Assembly (NCBI GenBank): GCA_032433595.1
Contig: JASWJB010000206.1
Location: 1-64,000, forward strand
Reading direction: 5' to 3'
Source: Conoideocrella luteorostrata
Lineage: Eukaryota; Ascomycota; Sordariomycetes; Hypocreales; Clavicipitaceae
Length of the DNA stretch: 64,000 bases
This document shows, piece after piece, positions 22,681-33,431 of this stretch (the first letter of the stretch is position 1; each line of letters begins with the position of its first letter). The position numbers and the translations under genes are program-made. The notes beneath the pieces were generated by a model, which saw only the letters and a list, made by a program, of their open reading frames with translations, was not told the origin of the DNA and made no database searches.

Positions 22681-23790
22681 CTATTGAAAATACGGAAACT
22701 CAGACTCTGCTCGCTTCCACAGATACGTTTGCTGCTTCATCGATTCAAGGGTATATAAACGCTCTCGTAAAAACTTGTTTCCACAGATCAGCTTCTCCAA
22801 CCATTCCGCCGCTTTTTCTAAAATGATTGACTTGCTTGTGTCTCGTTTTCCCAGGCCAGGAATCAGATTGGTCAGGTCATGAAAGCCATGTTTGAGCATG
22901 GCCCGTCGCTTTTGTTCCTGCTGGATGTGGTTCTTCCTTCTCTGCTCCATGGACTGTTTTCCGCGGCGGGGCCGAGAGAAGTAGGAGGTTGTGTTGTTGT
23001 CCATTTGTTTGGCAGGGTTGGGGTATTCAAAAACTCTGTCGTCACTGGTGGAGGAGAGGGGCGAGCCGGAGCCTGTCCGTGGCATTTGTGTGGCTATAGT
23101 AGTTATGGCAGGGTATGATGGGCTTGGGAGAGCCCCCATGCAGAGGCCATCTAGAAATGTTGGGGGGCAATCAGCCATGGTGTGAGTGAATGCTGCTGGT
23201 TCCAGATGATCTGAGTGCATAAGTGATGCTGTCGTAGAGGTATCAATGCCCCAGCACCATTCTGCGGCAGGATTGTCGTTCTCAATGAATTGACTATGCT
23301 TGAAGATGTCCTGTCTGAAATCACCGAATGATTGGTAGTTGAGTCTGCTCTGTTGCTGTGCGTGTTTGCTTTGAAGGGATGAAGCCTCGCTTCCTGGGGT
23401 AAGCGGGCTCATCTGCTCGGGGCATTCTGGGGAGGTGCAGCTGCAATTCGTCTGCAGCATTTCCTGAGTTTTGGTGGCGGGAGGAGAAAGGTATGATTTA
23501 ACTAGTTCGGGGGGTGACTGGCCCGTCCAGTACGTCTGCGAAGGCTGAAGCTTCCAAAACGCAGCCTGGCAGCGGGACATGGGACTCATGTTGCCCCCAA
23601 AGGTAAACGGGCCAGCAGCCGGGAACTGAGCTCGTTCTCGGGCGCATTGCATCGGCCAGGGTTCGATATTCGAAAGCGGCAGATTCGGGTCGAGTTCTGC
23701 GTCTTGGCCTGCAGCGGGAGCAGCAAGAAAGGAATTCGTGCCTGTGGGAGCCGGGTAAGCTACTTGGGAATAATAATAAGAGTCACGCAT
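22681..23790 (-). CDS. bHLH transcription factor
   Basis: A single-exon model of 369 aa, ATG at 23790-23788 and TAG at 22683-22681. The basic region is at about residues 281-296 (KNHIQQEQKRR) and has the His-Glu-Arg spacing of E-box (CACGTG) binders. It is followed by helix-loop-helix at about 297-340, with loop LIPGLGKRDTSKS and second helix ILEKAAEWLEKLI. The N-terminal 260 residues are Ser/Pro/Gln-rich and low-complexity, as expected of an activation region. The fold resembles Ino4-like fungal bHLH proteins, but the target pathway cannot be deduced. Confidence 0.85.
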   Translation of the reverse strand: MRDSYYYSQVAYPAPTGTNSFLAAPAAGQDAELDPNLPLSNIEPWPMQCARERAQFPAAGPFTFGGNMSPMSRCQAAFWKLQPSQTYWTGQSPPELVKSYLSPPATKTQEMLQTNCSCTSPECPEQMSPLTPGSEASSLQSKHAQQQSRLNYQSFGDFRQDIFKHSQFIENDNPAAEWCWGIDTSTTASLMHSDHLEPAAFTHTMADCPPTFLDGLCMGALPSPSYPAITTIATQMPRTGSGSPLSSTSDDRVFEYPNPAKQMDNNTTSYFSRPRRGKQSMEQRRKNHIQQEQKRRAMLKHGFHDLTNLIPGLGKRDTSKSIILEKAAEWLEKLICGNKFLRERLYTLESMKQQTYLWKRAESEFPYFQ

Positions 23791-26700
23791 GTTCGTCGAG
23801 CACGCATACAGTTAAGGGCCCAGTTCCACCCATCACGAGCATAATTGGCCGCCATTGTTTCGTGGAGCAAAAAGCTCAATATTAGGCTGCAGGCAGCAGC
23901 AGCAGCAGTTCCGTCGTTGTTTGCTATCGGTATTGTAATGCTGCAACAGGGCACCGACGAGTCTTGGGATAACAGAAGTGCAATGCGGCTCTTGAACAAA
24001 TGGCAGCTGCTAGCGGTGTATATATTCTTACGAGGCTGTCAGTCCCCAAAAAGAACCACCCGGGGCTTGCGCTAACAAGTGGCCTTGAGATGTCTTTGAG
24101 TTGGCCGCGTTGGGAGCTGCTGCAAGACATGCATGTCTAGTTCCGACCCACAACGGGCAGTCAGTGGCTGCTTTTGCACTTGGCCCCTAGGGCACTTTGT
24201 CAAACTGGGCATTTTCCAAAGACCTGCCTGCCGAATGAGCACAATAGCTTTGTTTCATCTTGGCCGGGGAAACGTCCAGACCAAAATGCTGCCATTCTTC
24301 CCCATCCCCATGCATGACGATGGGCACATGGCGGGGAGTTGGAGTTGGTGGCGGCAAGGTGGCTGTGAGACGAGGAAGTGCGGAGGTGGCAGGTGGCAGG
24401 TGGCAGGTGGGCAGGCAGCAGGCAAGCAGACAATTACTAGTAGTAACCAGGTGCCAGGCAGCCCCCAGCAGGCAACCCCCGCAGGCGCACCATTCCAGTC
24501 CTACCCCAATCATTTAGACCCAGCCCCAAGACAGCCCAAGGACAGCCCCAAGACAAACCACAAGCAAGCTCTGAGGTACGGAGGACGGAGGAAGTACGGG
24601 GCGAGTCCCTTCGCCAATACGTATTCGGCATAGCATGGTGCTGCAAGTGAACGAGCAGACCCGGAACAGGCAGCACCCGCACCAGTTAGATCCAGCTATT
24701 GATTCCGCCACAACAACTGCCGTTCCAGCCATAAAGCCAAAAAAGGGCCTTGTTGTCGTTTCTGCAATACGGAGTATGGCGTATGGAGTGCAACCCATCG
24801 ACAATAACGGTCATTTCCATTTTTGCCACAGCAGTTACACTTTTCGCCACTGATGAGCTAATAGTTTAGCATGTGTCACCTCAACCGTGAGCCCCGACAG
24901 TCACAATGATCTGCTCATTTCCCCGCACCTGCCTTAGGGCCCTCCCGAGAGGACCGAGACGAACCACCACGGCGGTGCTCTAACTGGACGTGCCTGCGTG
25001 CTTCCCGTGTCCGTCAACCTGTAACTTGTTGTGTACCTGACAAGCGATAAGCTGGATTGGGTTTAGCTGGCCGTCCGTTGCAGCACCCCATTGTACATAT
25101 TTGGTGCAGGCTGGCTGGGTCACACGGTAGAGCCGTTAGACTGAAGATCACGGTGGCAGCCAATCGCCAAATATCCGTGCACATTATTCGTCACTGATCC
25201 AGCCAATCACCGTACTTGCTCTGCCAATTTTAATTGTCCAGAGCAGAAAAGGGTCGGCAAGGGTCAGGGTTGTACGCAGAGCTAATGGCGCCAAAGTTAG
25301 TGAAATCAATCACTGCACTAATGTACGGAGGAATCAATATCACACATTTCCCCGCAGGCTGTTGTTTTGTCTGCCACAATTTCGTAGATAGAGAGCAATG
25401 AGGTTCAAGGGGGGCTCATCTACGATGTGACAATTTCCCCCTTTCTACTCCGTACAGGGTAACAACAATCCTGTCGGTGGTGCGGAGTATAGAGTGTGTC
25501 TCTTGTTCATCGTGGCTAGTCCCGCGATGCAACGGTAAAACAACCATCTTTTCCCGGCTTATGATGTGTGCTAGTTAGTTTGAACTTTTTGATGATTAAT
25601 CTCTGAAACCATGCCGTTGTATCCCGCCCGCACCACTGCAAGAGTGCCACTCACCCACTCCAGTTGCAAAAATAAGTGAGACTAACTACTATGTGGCGAT
25701 GGCTTGCGTTTTACTTTGCAACACTTGGGAGTAGTACCATTACAATCCGCCTTGGCACGCCAATAACTTAGGCATCAATGGATGGATTTCGGATGTCTCT
25801 ACGGAGTATTGCACCACCTGAAACCGGAAGCATTTATCCACGAGTTATACTCCGTAGCCTGGATAGATGGACCTCATCTGTGCTCCGTATACTCTCCAGA
25901 AATAGCAACCGCCATAACTAATATCTCAGCGAGAGCTGAACACCCATCCCATGGATTGACATACAATACTTCCACAGCTGTTCATTCCCGTCTCCACGCG
26001 AACTAACTACTAGGGTACCGTCTTCCCAGACCTGTGGGTGGGATGCGGTCATCACGGTCACATCGCGACACATCTCTCCCCCGCAAACAAGAAACTTGAA
26101 TCCCGATCTCCCGAGCCATGAACACGTTTGAGCATCTTCAGGCATTACACATGTGTTTCATGTGAGAGCCGAAAATCTGATGACTAAACCCTCGAGCCGG
26201 CCCTTGAGGTCGCGCACTTTGTCGAAACAAAATAGTGCACACGCATAACTTTGTATATTCATTAAGAGCTCCGTGCTTGAGTAGCCACTATTGTCGACGT
26301 CGATTTTGCTTTTGCAGGCCGGTCCCTTGGAAACCGGTACGTATTCAACGTCACGGTATGCGGCTACGATGGGGATGTTCAGCGCCATCTTGTCTCTCCC
26401 GCAGTTGGCTGTCTGCGTCTCCGCCGTTTGCTATCTACTACGACGTCTCACTGACTATGTAGCACTTCGGTGCACACATATATGCTCCGTATGTACTCCG
26501 TACGCGAGCTATTCGTCGGTATGCTTGCTTCTGCAAGACTACAACAACCAAGCAGCCTGTCAGTCGGAAGGGTCAAGTGATGGATCCGCTACGTTGTACG
26601 TATTTGCTCTAAAGGCATGCCAAGACAATTTTGCACCAGAATATGCTGGCTGCACATTCTGCTGTTTGGTTGCGACAGGCAGTATAATTCTTTGTGGGCT

Positions 26701-27494
26701 CGAATATTATAATCCAGCTCACGAAGTGGGTTATCCGGTAACTAAATAACTAGTTAGTTTAGTTGTGCACCCCACGTACGGAGTAATTACGAAGTACGGA
26801 GCACGGAGTACGGAGTACATGGACAACAGATGAGTTAAAGTTGTGGGGGGACGAGAGATGGCAGCGGGTAATTTGAACAGAGCTGACATGTACGGATTAC
26901 TCCGTACTCCGTACACACGTGAGGAATATGCTTCCCTTGTTGAAGCGCAGCGAGCCGAGTTAGCCCAATTGTTTGCAGCAGAGTCAAGGAACTGAGACTG
27001 AGCAGCTGCACGATACTAAATCTTGGCTGCGTTCCCGCCGTCCGGAAGCGTAGTCGAGCGCATTGTTCACCATGCAATTAAATACATTTAGCTTGCATTG
27101 TTGGAAAACACAAGCGCTGGCAACAGAAAGCAAAATGAAAAAGGCTCCAGCCGTTGCGAATTGAGCGGTCGACGTCGAACATTTGCGGTTGAACTCAAAA
27201 ATCTGCTTTCCCCGGCCGTGCACAAACCTTCCAGCAAAAAGCCTTTGACAAATTAGCCGATCCGTTCTGCGGGTCAACGCTCTGTCGGTCCATTAATAAA
27301 TATTTAACCGGAATTTTGGTGACATTTCCTGTGAACCATCTGAGTGGACAAACAATACAAGTACATGTCGTCCGTGATACAGCCATATAATAGCACGATA
27401 AATCCCCCTCCCCCATAGATCGAATTTCGTCTGCATCGAGTATGATATCTTTCTCATATACGCCGGTCTCTCTTCCCCCTCCCCTGCATTTCCC
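23791..27494. other. 3.7-kb gene-poor stretch
   Basis: No supported gene. There is a short GGCAGGT tandem run near 24383-24415 and a CAG run near 23897. The densest cluster of TACGGAGTA-type words in the window is here: 24768, 25446, 25800, 25848, 26484-26503, 26777-26819 and 26891-26914. A tRNA-Phe-like fragment is at 25126-25149. Confidence 0.4.
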
Positions 27495-28199
27495 ATGACA
27501 TACGCGACAATGAAGACAAGCATTGCTTCTCGTACACTACTCCTGGCCATGGCATGCTGGCATATTACTTGTGCTACCGCCACATGCTACGATTATGTTC
27601 TCATCAATTCCCGGGGGACTGGCGAGCCACAGGGTGAATCCATTGGGTTCCGAGGCATGATCGAGCAGGTCATGTCAGCTTTACCAAACGGCGTCCGATT
27701 CGACACCAAATATTTGGCTTTCCCCGATGCCACCCAGCTGACGACAGTCAAGGGCGCCAAAGATTTAGCCGAAGTAATTCGAGGGGGGGTTAGAGACTGT
27801 CCCGAGCAGAAGTATGCATTAATGGGCTACTCCCAAGGTGCCACGGTGTCCAACTTGGTCCTTCAAGCCCTTGACCCCACGAGCAAAGAAGGCCAATCGA
27901 TCAAGGCGGTCGTACAAGTTGGCAATCCGTACCATAGTCCTTATAAGGAGGGCAATAAAGATGATAAGTGTGGCATCAGTACGGCAGGTGCGAATGGGAT
28001 TCTGAACGGAATTGCCCATTATGCAATTCCAGACTCGTGGTATGAAACGGGCAAGATACGGGATATATGCTACACGAATGACCAGGTATGCAATGGCGTA
28101 TCGTTGGGTGATTTGTTCAGCCCGACACATCTTGGGTACGGGTTTAATCCGTCTGTGCAGAGCTGCGGAGCTCACTTTTTGCTCGATAAACTTTCTTGA
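27495..28199 (+). CDS. secreted cutinase-family esterase (CE5)
   Basis: Intronless, 234 aa from the first ATG. The second ATG at 27510 gives a neater signal peptide (hydrophobic core TLLLAMACW). The catalytic triad is visible: Ser113 in GYSQG, Asp196 in NDQVC and His212 in SPTHLGYG. Cysteines are placed as in CE5 enzymes. Members hydrolyse cutin, lipids or acetylated xylan outside the cell. The sequence alone does not separate a true cutinase from an acetylxylan-esterase relative. Neighbouring genes do not suggest a cluster. Confidence 0.88.
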   Translation: MTYATMKTSIASRTLLLAMACWHITCATATCYDYVLINSRGTGEPQGESIGFRGMIEQVMSALPNGVRFDTKYLAFPDATQLTTVKGAKDLAEVIRGGVRDCPEQKYALMGYSQGATVSNLVLQALDPTSKEGQSIKAVVQVGNPYHSPYKEGNKDDKCGISTAGANGILNGIAHYAIPDSWYETGKIRDICYTNDQVCNGVSLGDLFSPTHLGYGFNPSVQSCGAHFLLDKLS

Positions 28200-28558
28200 A
28201 GGAGGCCAAGGCTGAGGCTGACCTCACAAATGCGGGCGGTCGACGATAATGAGCATGTATATATCTATCTAGTAATGATGTAACTACTTCTCAACAATGA
28301 ATCTACCTTGATAAAATGGCAGCTTTCTTACTACGTCTATTAAGCTAGTGAAACCCCCTTCAGTGTTGCTTAATTTATAGCTTCTTGGCTCTATTCGTTG
28401 TTTTGTTTCTTCCCCTCCGACTGAATTGTCAACATTTCTCCGTTCTAGCCAGGTGTTCGATATTTTCGTCATCAGCTATATGTCGCAGCGACATAACATT
28501 AACCTAGACTCTCTGAGTACTAAACAGCAATTGCGGTGTGAGCCAAGAAACTCAGTAC

Positions 28559-29960
28559 TTATGCCGCCGCTCAATGCCGGTACGGGATCCAGCAGACCTG
28601 CCATCATTGCTCGTAAATAACTTCCAGCACCTCAGAACCCACAAGCTCAAAGATCTAATTAGAAACATGAAGCCCGCAAATATTTATGCGTTGATAAGCG
28701 ACCTGCTACTGTGCCCCGAGACAAGTTGCATGGCCATTGGCTCCGCGAACGTGGTTGGGAGGACCAAAACGATGCAGATGACACCAAAGGTGCTGGCGAG
28801 CTTACGAATACCAACCACCTCTGCTAGGACCGGTGTCACCGTGCACCAAAATGTGCCGCACAGCATACCGGACACTAGGGCAAAGACCAGAAGCGGCGCA
28901 TAGGAGCGTGCGGGTATCCAAAGCACGAAGTAGAAGAAGGCACAGAGGAAGCTCATTACACCTGCCATGCTGATGTGACCGAAAGTGTCGCTGAAATATC
29001 CCACTGGAGGTCGGCCAATGGCTAGTCCGAGATGTAGAAGCGCATTGGCGGCAGAGCCTTGAGCCGGAGTAAGCCCAATGGATGCAGCGTACATTGGCAA
29101 AGAGTATACGAAGTAGCAGAATGATATATCCCAACTCTGTGGAGAACCCCCAATGAAAAATCGGCAATACTTCCACTCGGCCGAAGTCGCCAAGGTTGAA
29201 GCGAAGCTCGCTAGGCGGCGCATGAGCTCTTGTGCTGAAGTCTCGGATCAAAAAAAATGCAAGAAGATTTGCTCCGAGGCCGCAAGTGGCAAGCATTCGG
29301 TACGCCCAGCCCAGGTCGAGGCTTTGAATGATCCTATCAGTGATGATAGTGTACAGTAGGCCACCTATGCCGGCACCTGAAGTAGCCAGTCCAACTGCCA
29401 AGCTTCGCCTTGTTGAAAACCACGGCGGAAGGAGATTGGCGGCGGTGACATAGCAAAAGCCCATTCCCCAGCCAAAACAGAACCCCTGGCTTAGAACCAA
29501 ATGCCAGATCTTGGTGGCAAACGAGGACGTAAACAGAGAAATAAAATGAGGAAACTACCAAAGAGCAAAGTCCATCGGGTGCCGATATATTTTCGGACTA
29601 TGGTAACAATAGGAGATATCATCAAGGCCTGTGAGATTGACAGCCCGCCTACCAGCCCGAATTCGAGATGCGAGGCCTTGACAATTTCCGGATACGAGGA
29701 GTAATAGGCTAATATAACTGCCCATGACTTTCAGATTCGGTCGAAGTTAGTATCTTTACCAAGCCCAACATGGACCACATACCTCAAACACTTACCTCGT
29801 TCACACCCCAGGTATGGGCGTTGATTAGGAAGACGGTAAATGTGCAAATCCAGCCGTATCCCCCATTCGGCGGAACGGGCTCTACAGTGACTAGATTTTC
29901 TTGCCCAGCGTCATTTTCTGAACCAAAAGTATCCCCATGGCGGCGTGATTCGCACCAACA
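28559..29960 (-). pseudogene. MFS monocarboxylate-transporter-like pseudogene
   Basis: Reading leftward: an exon ending VNE near 29812 (GYGWICTFTVFLINAHTWG), an intron with GTAAGT donor, then SWAVILAYYSSYPEIV and following helices. The frame breaks near 29530-29560 (homopolymer TTTTATTT region) before FATKIWHLVLSQG. It breaks again at 29102-29119 between ELGYIILL and YSLPMYAASIGLT. An in-frame TAA at 28686-28684 precedes the last membrane segment (IFAGFMFLIRSL). Otherwise the twelve-helix layout of the fungal Mch/monocarboxylate group is recognisable. Two frameshifts and a stop argue for a pseudogene, although sequencing errors in a draft cannot be excluded. The true start is unclear, near 30000. 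Confidence 0.75.
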
Positions 29961-30071
29961 TCGTCCGGATGCTGCACTGTCGTGGCACCCCTGCCGGTCA
30001 TGCTTGTGACCACGGCGGATGACAATCTTGCTCAGGATGCGAAGCTTGTCAGAGAGTGATTTACGTACAAG

Positions 30072-33000
30072 TCATTGGCTTCTAACATTCGGTTTTATCA
30101 CATTCTGTGAACCGACATCGGCTGCGGTTTCCATAGCGCTTTGCTCAATAAGCAATCGTTCCACGGAGCGATGCCCGTTCGCTGCCGCAAACATAAGCGG
30201 CGTCGAGCCTTTATTATGAGCCTCAATAGCGGCACCTTGCTCGATAAGCAGCCGCGCCGCGGCCTCGTGTCCGTTCGCTGCCGCAGCTATAAGCGGCGTT
30301 GAGCCATCACTATCCTGTGCCTCAATAGCGGCACCTTGCTCGATGAGCAGCCGCGCCACGGCCTCGTGTCCGTTCTCTGCCGCAAACATAAGCGGCGTCG
30401 AGCCATCACTATCCTGAGCCTCAATAGCGGCACCTTGCTTAACGAGCAGCCGCGCCGCGGCCTCGTGTCCGTTCTCTGCCGCAAACATAAGCGGCGTTGA
30501 GCCATAACTATTATGAGCCTCAATAGCGGCACCTTGCTCGATAAGCAGCCGCGCCGCGGCCTCGTGTCCGTTCGCTGCCGCAGCTATAAGCGGCGTTGAG
30601 CCATAACTATCCTGTGCCTCAATAGCGGCACCTTGCTCGATAAGCAGCCGCGCCGCGGCCTCGTGTCCGTTCGCTGCCGCAGCTATAAGCGGCGTTGAGC
30701 CATAACTATCCTGTGCCTCAATAGCGGCACCTTGCTCGATGAGCAGCCGCGCCGCGGCCTCGTGTCCGTTCGCTGCCGCAGCTATAAGCGGCGTTGAGCC
30801 ATAACTATCCTGTGCCTCAATAGCGGCACCTTGCTCGATGAGCAGCNNNNNNNNNNNNNNNNNNNNNNNNNNNNNNNNNNNNNNNNNNNNNNNNNNNNNN
30901 NNNNNNNNNNNNNNNNNNNNNNNNNNNNNNNNNNNNNNNNNNNNNCCGTTCGCTGCCGCAGCTATAAGCGGCGTTGAGCCATAACTATCCTGTGCCTCAA
31001 TAGCGGCACCTTGCTCGATGAGCAGCCGCGCCGCGGCCTCGTGTCCGTTCGCTGCCGCAGCTATAAGCGGCGTCGAGCCATAACTATCCTGTGCCTCAAT
31101 AGCGGCACCTTGCTCGATGAGCAGCCGCGCCGCGGCCTCGTGTCCGTTCGCTGCCGCAGCTATAAGCGGCGTCGAGCCATAACTATTGTGTGCCTCAATA
31201 GTGGCACCTTGCTCGATGAGCAGCCGCGCCGCGGCCTCGTGTCCGTTCGCTGCCGCAGCTATAAGCGGCGTCGAGCCATGACTATTCTGAGCCTCAATAG
31301 CGGCACCTTGCTCAATAAGCAGCCGTGCCGTGGCAGTATAGCCCTTCTTAGCCGCCCATAATAGGGGTGTATAGTCGTCGATATTATGTCCGCTTTTAAC
31401 TCGCTTCGACGGCTGCAGATTGTTTGAGTTGACGTCCTCTACGCCCTTCGAAATGCGGTCAATTTGGTCTCCGCTCAGCTGAGTCTTGATAATCATCTCT
31501 AGCCAGTTCCCAAGACTCTGTCTCGAATAGAGTTCATGCAAACGCATTTGTATTGCCGAATTTTGTTTTGATAGCCTCTCATGCCGTTGCCCGACTTCAT
31601 TTCGCTTCTTTGTGAGTTGATCCACTTGTTCACACTCTTTCTCTAACTCACCGACTAGTATATCTTTTTTCTCGCCCAGATTCTTCAAGCTTTCCTCTAC
31701 AACTGCTAGACGTTCTTTCGTCTGATCTAACAAAGCCGTTGTCCTCTGACACTGCTGGTCCAGTTGTCTTGTTTCTAAACCAGCCTGGTCTTCGTCTTCC
31801 AAAATTCTAATAAGTTCACGCTTCAGTTTTGCTTGTTGCAGCTCCAAGGTCGCATCAACAGTGACCTCCACGGAATTGGAGGTTTGGGCTAGCTCGACAA
31901 TATACATTGGCCCCTGTGCACTATATTGTTCTTTCACGGCCACCTTTAGTTTAAGCCTGTCATTGCTGGCAGTCTGCCTCCCAAACGCTTCTTGCCTCAT
32001 ATAAATGAGGCCATGAGACAACTCTTCTAGAGTATTATCTCTGGATGATATCATAATGTGGCATCGAGGTTGTATGTGCAACCCCTGTATCTCGAGCTCG
32101 AGCAGTACGATGAAGTCTTGAGATCCCTCATCTTGGCTGCGGAACCGAGCAAAATATCGTCGTGTGATGTTTTCGTTCGACTCCTTCGCAATCATGGCGC
32201 TGCCTATCTTCCATTCCTCAGGAGGGTAATCTTCTATTAGCTTTAGATTGATTGGCCTATATCCAGATATGTGAAACCAGTACCGTTTACCCGCTGCCTC
32301 GCGCGCCATGCTCTGACGCTCTGTTTGGATGCGGATACCCTTCGGTAGCACACTTGATGCAGTCCTGGGAATTAAAGCTGCAGAATGTCCCTGCGGTCTG
32401 AAGTACTCGCCAGATTGTTCGTCGGGTACAGTCTTACAGAGAGGAATGCCCACAACATGCTCTGTACTGTGCTCTGGGCCACAATTTAGTAAACCGTATA
32501 TCTCGCTAGCCGACGTTGCATATAGAGAAAGGTGAACCTGGAGACGGCCACCAGAAATGTCGAACGTATTGACAGGTGTAGCATCTTGTTTCTTTAGAAC
32601 AATACCGCCACAGTTCGTGAAGTTTGATGGAGAGGTAGCTAAAATCCCCGCGGAGATTGCGTTATTGGGTGGTGTGGATCCGGCAGGACCAATGCCCCAT
32701 GCTAAGATAGAGTCATCCCTAGTCTTCTTCATTATTGCCTCTTGTAAGCGGATAAAGGCCTGGTCACCTTCGCCGTAGATCATCGGCATATTTACACCAA
32801 AAACTCCTATGAGGCAATACGCGAGGTCTTCCTCCCTTGTGGTTTCTCGCTTAGCGGCCCAGGACATGCGTTGTGCTACGCTTGCGTTATAGACGTCTAA
32901 AACACGTAGGAACCGCCAAGGAATACCTGTAATTGTCTGGATCTCACTAGACATATCCCTCTTTGTTCCTATGGACATCCATGTTTGGTCGTAGAAACAT

Positions 33001-33431
33001 AGCTCCTGGGGGGCCAGAAGTTCCTGCAAAGTCCATCCTCGCTGGAACCAACGACTGGAGAAGAACTTAGAGTTAGGGTCCGTAGAATTATCTCCTGAAG
33101 GAACGTCCGAAAGATATGCATAACAAATGGAAGCCTTTTTATACCACCGAAACATAGAGTTAATAGCCTCGCTAAGCTCTACGGCATTAGCCTTATCAAT
33201 GCAGCAGGTGTCAATCCAAATGTATCTCAACTTATCTTTCTTCGCTTGTTCGCAACATCCTTGCAACTTAATTTTTCTTTTTCCAGCTTTCTCGATATTC
33301 CCTGTCTGCAAATCATGGAAAGATAGCTCTTCCTCATCCTCACCCCAGGTATGCGATAATATAGCGTACGGTGGGATGTTTTTGCCAACAAAGTTCTCCA
33401 AAGCCCATGTCTCTGCGTTGATGAGTCGCAT
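30072..33431 (-). CDS. HET-domain, coiled-coil, ankyrin-repeat protein
   Basis: Intronless, about 1119 aa as assembled. The N-terminal HET domain (residues about 1-240) has its hallmark blocks: AILSHTWG, YIWIDTCCID, and RGWTLQELLAP with the following FYD. A region of unknown fold follows. Then comes a long coiled coil (about 540-660, rich in LEKE/QLTK heptads) and at least 12 ankyrin repeats to the C-terminus. HET proteins drive programmed cell death in heterokaryon incompatibility. The repeats would be the sensor and HET the executioner, which is the known architecture of fungal nonself-recognition proteins. Repeats are nearly identical at DNA level, a sign of ongoing exchange. The assembly gap falls inside the array, so the true repeat number is unknown. 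The C-terminal tail (residues ~1100-1119) is short and unstructured. Confidence 0.9.
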   Translation of the reverse strand: MRLINAETWALENFVGKNIPPYAILSHTWGEDEEELSFHDLQTGNIEKAGKRKIKLQGCCEQAKKDKLRYIWIDTCCIDKANAVELSEAINSMFRWYKKASICYAYLSDVPSGDNSTDPNSKFFSSRWFQRGWTLQELLAPQELCFYDQTWMSIGTKRDMSSEIQTITGIPWRFLRVLDVYNASVAQRMSWAAKRETTREEDLAYCLIGVFGVNMPMIYGEGDQAFIRLQEAIMKKTRDDSILAWGIGPAGSTPPNNAISAGILATSPSNFTNCGGIVLKKQDATPVNTFDISGGRLQVHLSLYATSASEIYGLLNCGPEHSTEHVVGIPLCKTVPDEQSGEYFRPQGHSAALIPRTASSVLPKGIRIQTERQSMAREAAGKRYWFHISGYRPINLKLIEDYPPEEWKIGSAMIAKESNENITRRYFARFRSQDEGSQDFIVLLELEIQGLHIQPRCHIMISSRDNTLEELSHGLIYMRQEAFGRQTASNDRLKLKVAVKEQYSAQGPMYIVELAQTSNSVEVTVDATLELQQAKLKRELIRILEDEDQAGLETRQLDQQCQRTTALLDQTKERLAVVEESLKNLGEKKDILVGELEKECEQVDQLTKKRNEVGQRHERLSKQNSAIQMRLHELYSRQSLGNWLEMIIKTQLSGDQIDRISKGVEDVNSNNLQPSKRVKSGHNIDDYTPLLWAAKKGYTATARLLIEQGAAIEAQNSHGSTPLIAAAANGHEAAARLLIEQGATIEAHNSYGSTPLIAAAANGHEAAARLLIEQGAAIEAQDSYGSTPLIAAAANGHEAAARLLIEQGAAIEAQDSYGSTPLIAAAANXXXXXXXXXXXXXXXXXXXXXXXXXXXXXXXXXXLLIEQGAAIEAQDSYGSTPLIAAAANGHEAAARLLIEQGAAIEAQDSYGSTPLIAAAANGHEAAARLLIEQGAAIEAQDSYGSTPLIAAAANGHEAAARLLIEQGAAIEAHNSYGSTPLMFAAENGHEAAARLLVKQGAAIEAQDSDGSTPLMFAAENGHEAVARLLIEQGAAIEAQDSDGSTPLIAAAANGHEAAARLLIEQGAAIEAHNKGSTPLMFAAANGHRSVERLLIEQSAMETAADVGSQNVIKPNVRSQ
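30166..31330 (-). repeat. tandem 99-bp ankyrin-coding repeats
   Basis: Units of 99 bp (33 codons; unit core GSTPLIAAAANGHEAAARLL) run through the 3' third of the HET gene. Several internal copies differ at only one to three bases. Variation concentrates at the AQDSY/AHNSY/AQDSD position and in IAAA versus MFAE. One unit near 30205-30225 lacks a codon. Confidence 0.92.
30847..30945. other. assembly gap (99 N)
   Basis: Run of N inside the ankyrin array. The length equals one repeat unit, but the flanks are out of register by 18 bp, so it is not the true missing length. Confidence 0.97.

Noticed and set aside
24383..24430. CRISPR-like or satellite repeat
   Set aside because: Only a few GGCAGGT units; a simple low-complexity run in a eukaryotic genome.
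30847..30945. Unknown protein domain within the HET protein
   Set aside because: It is only an assembly gap of N inside the repeat array.
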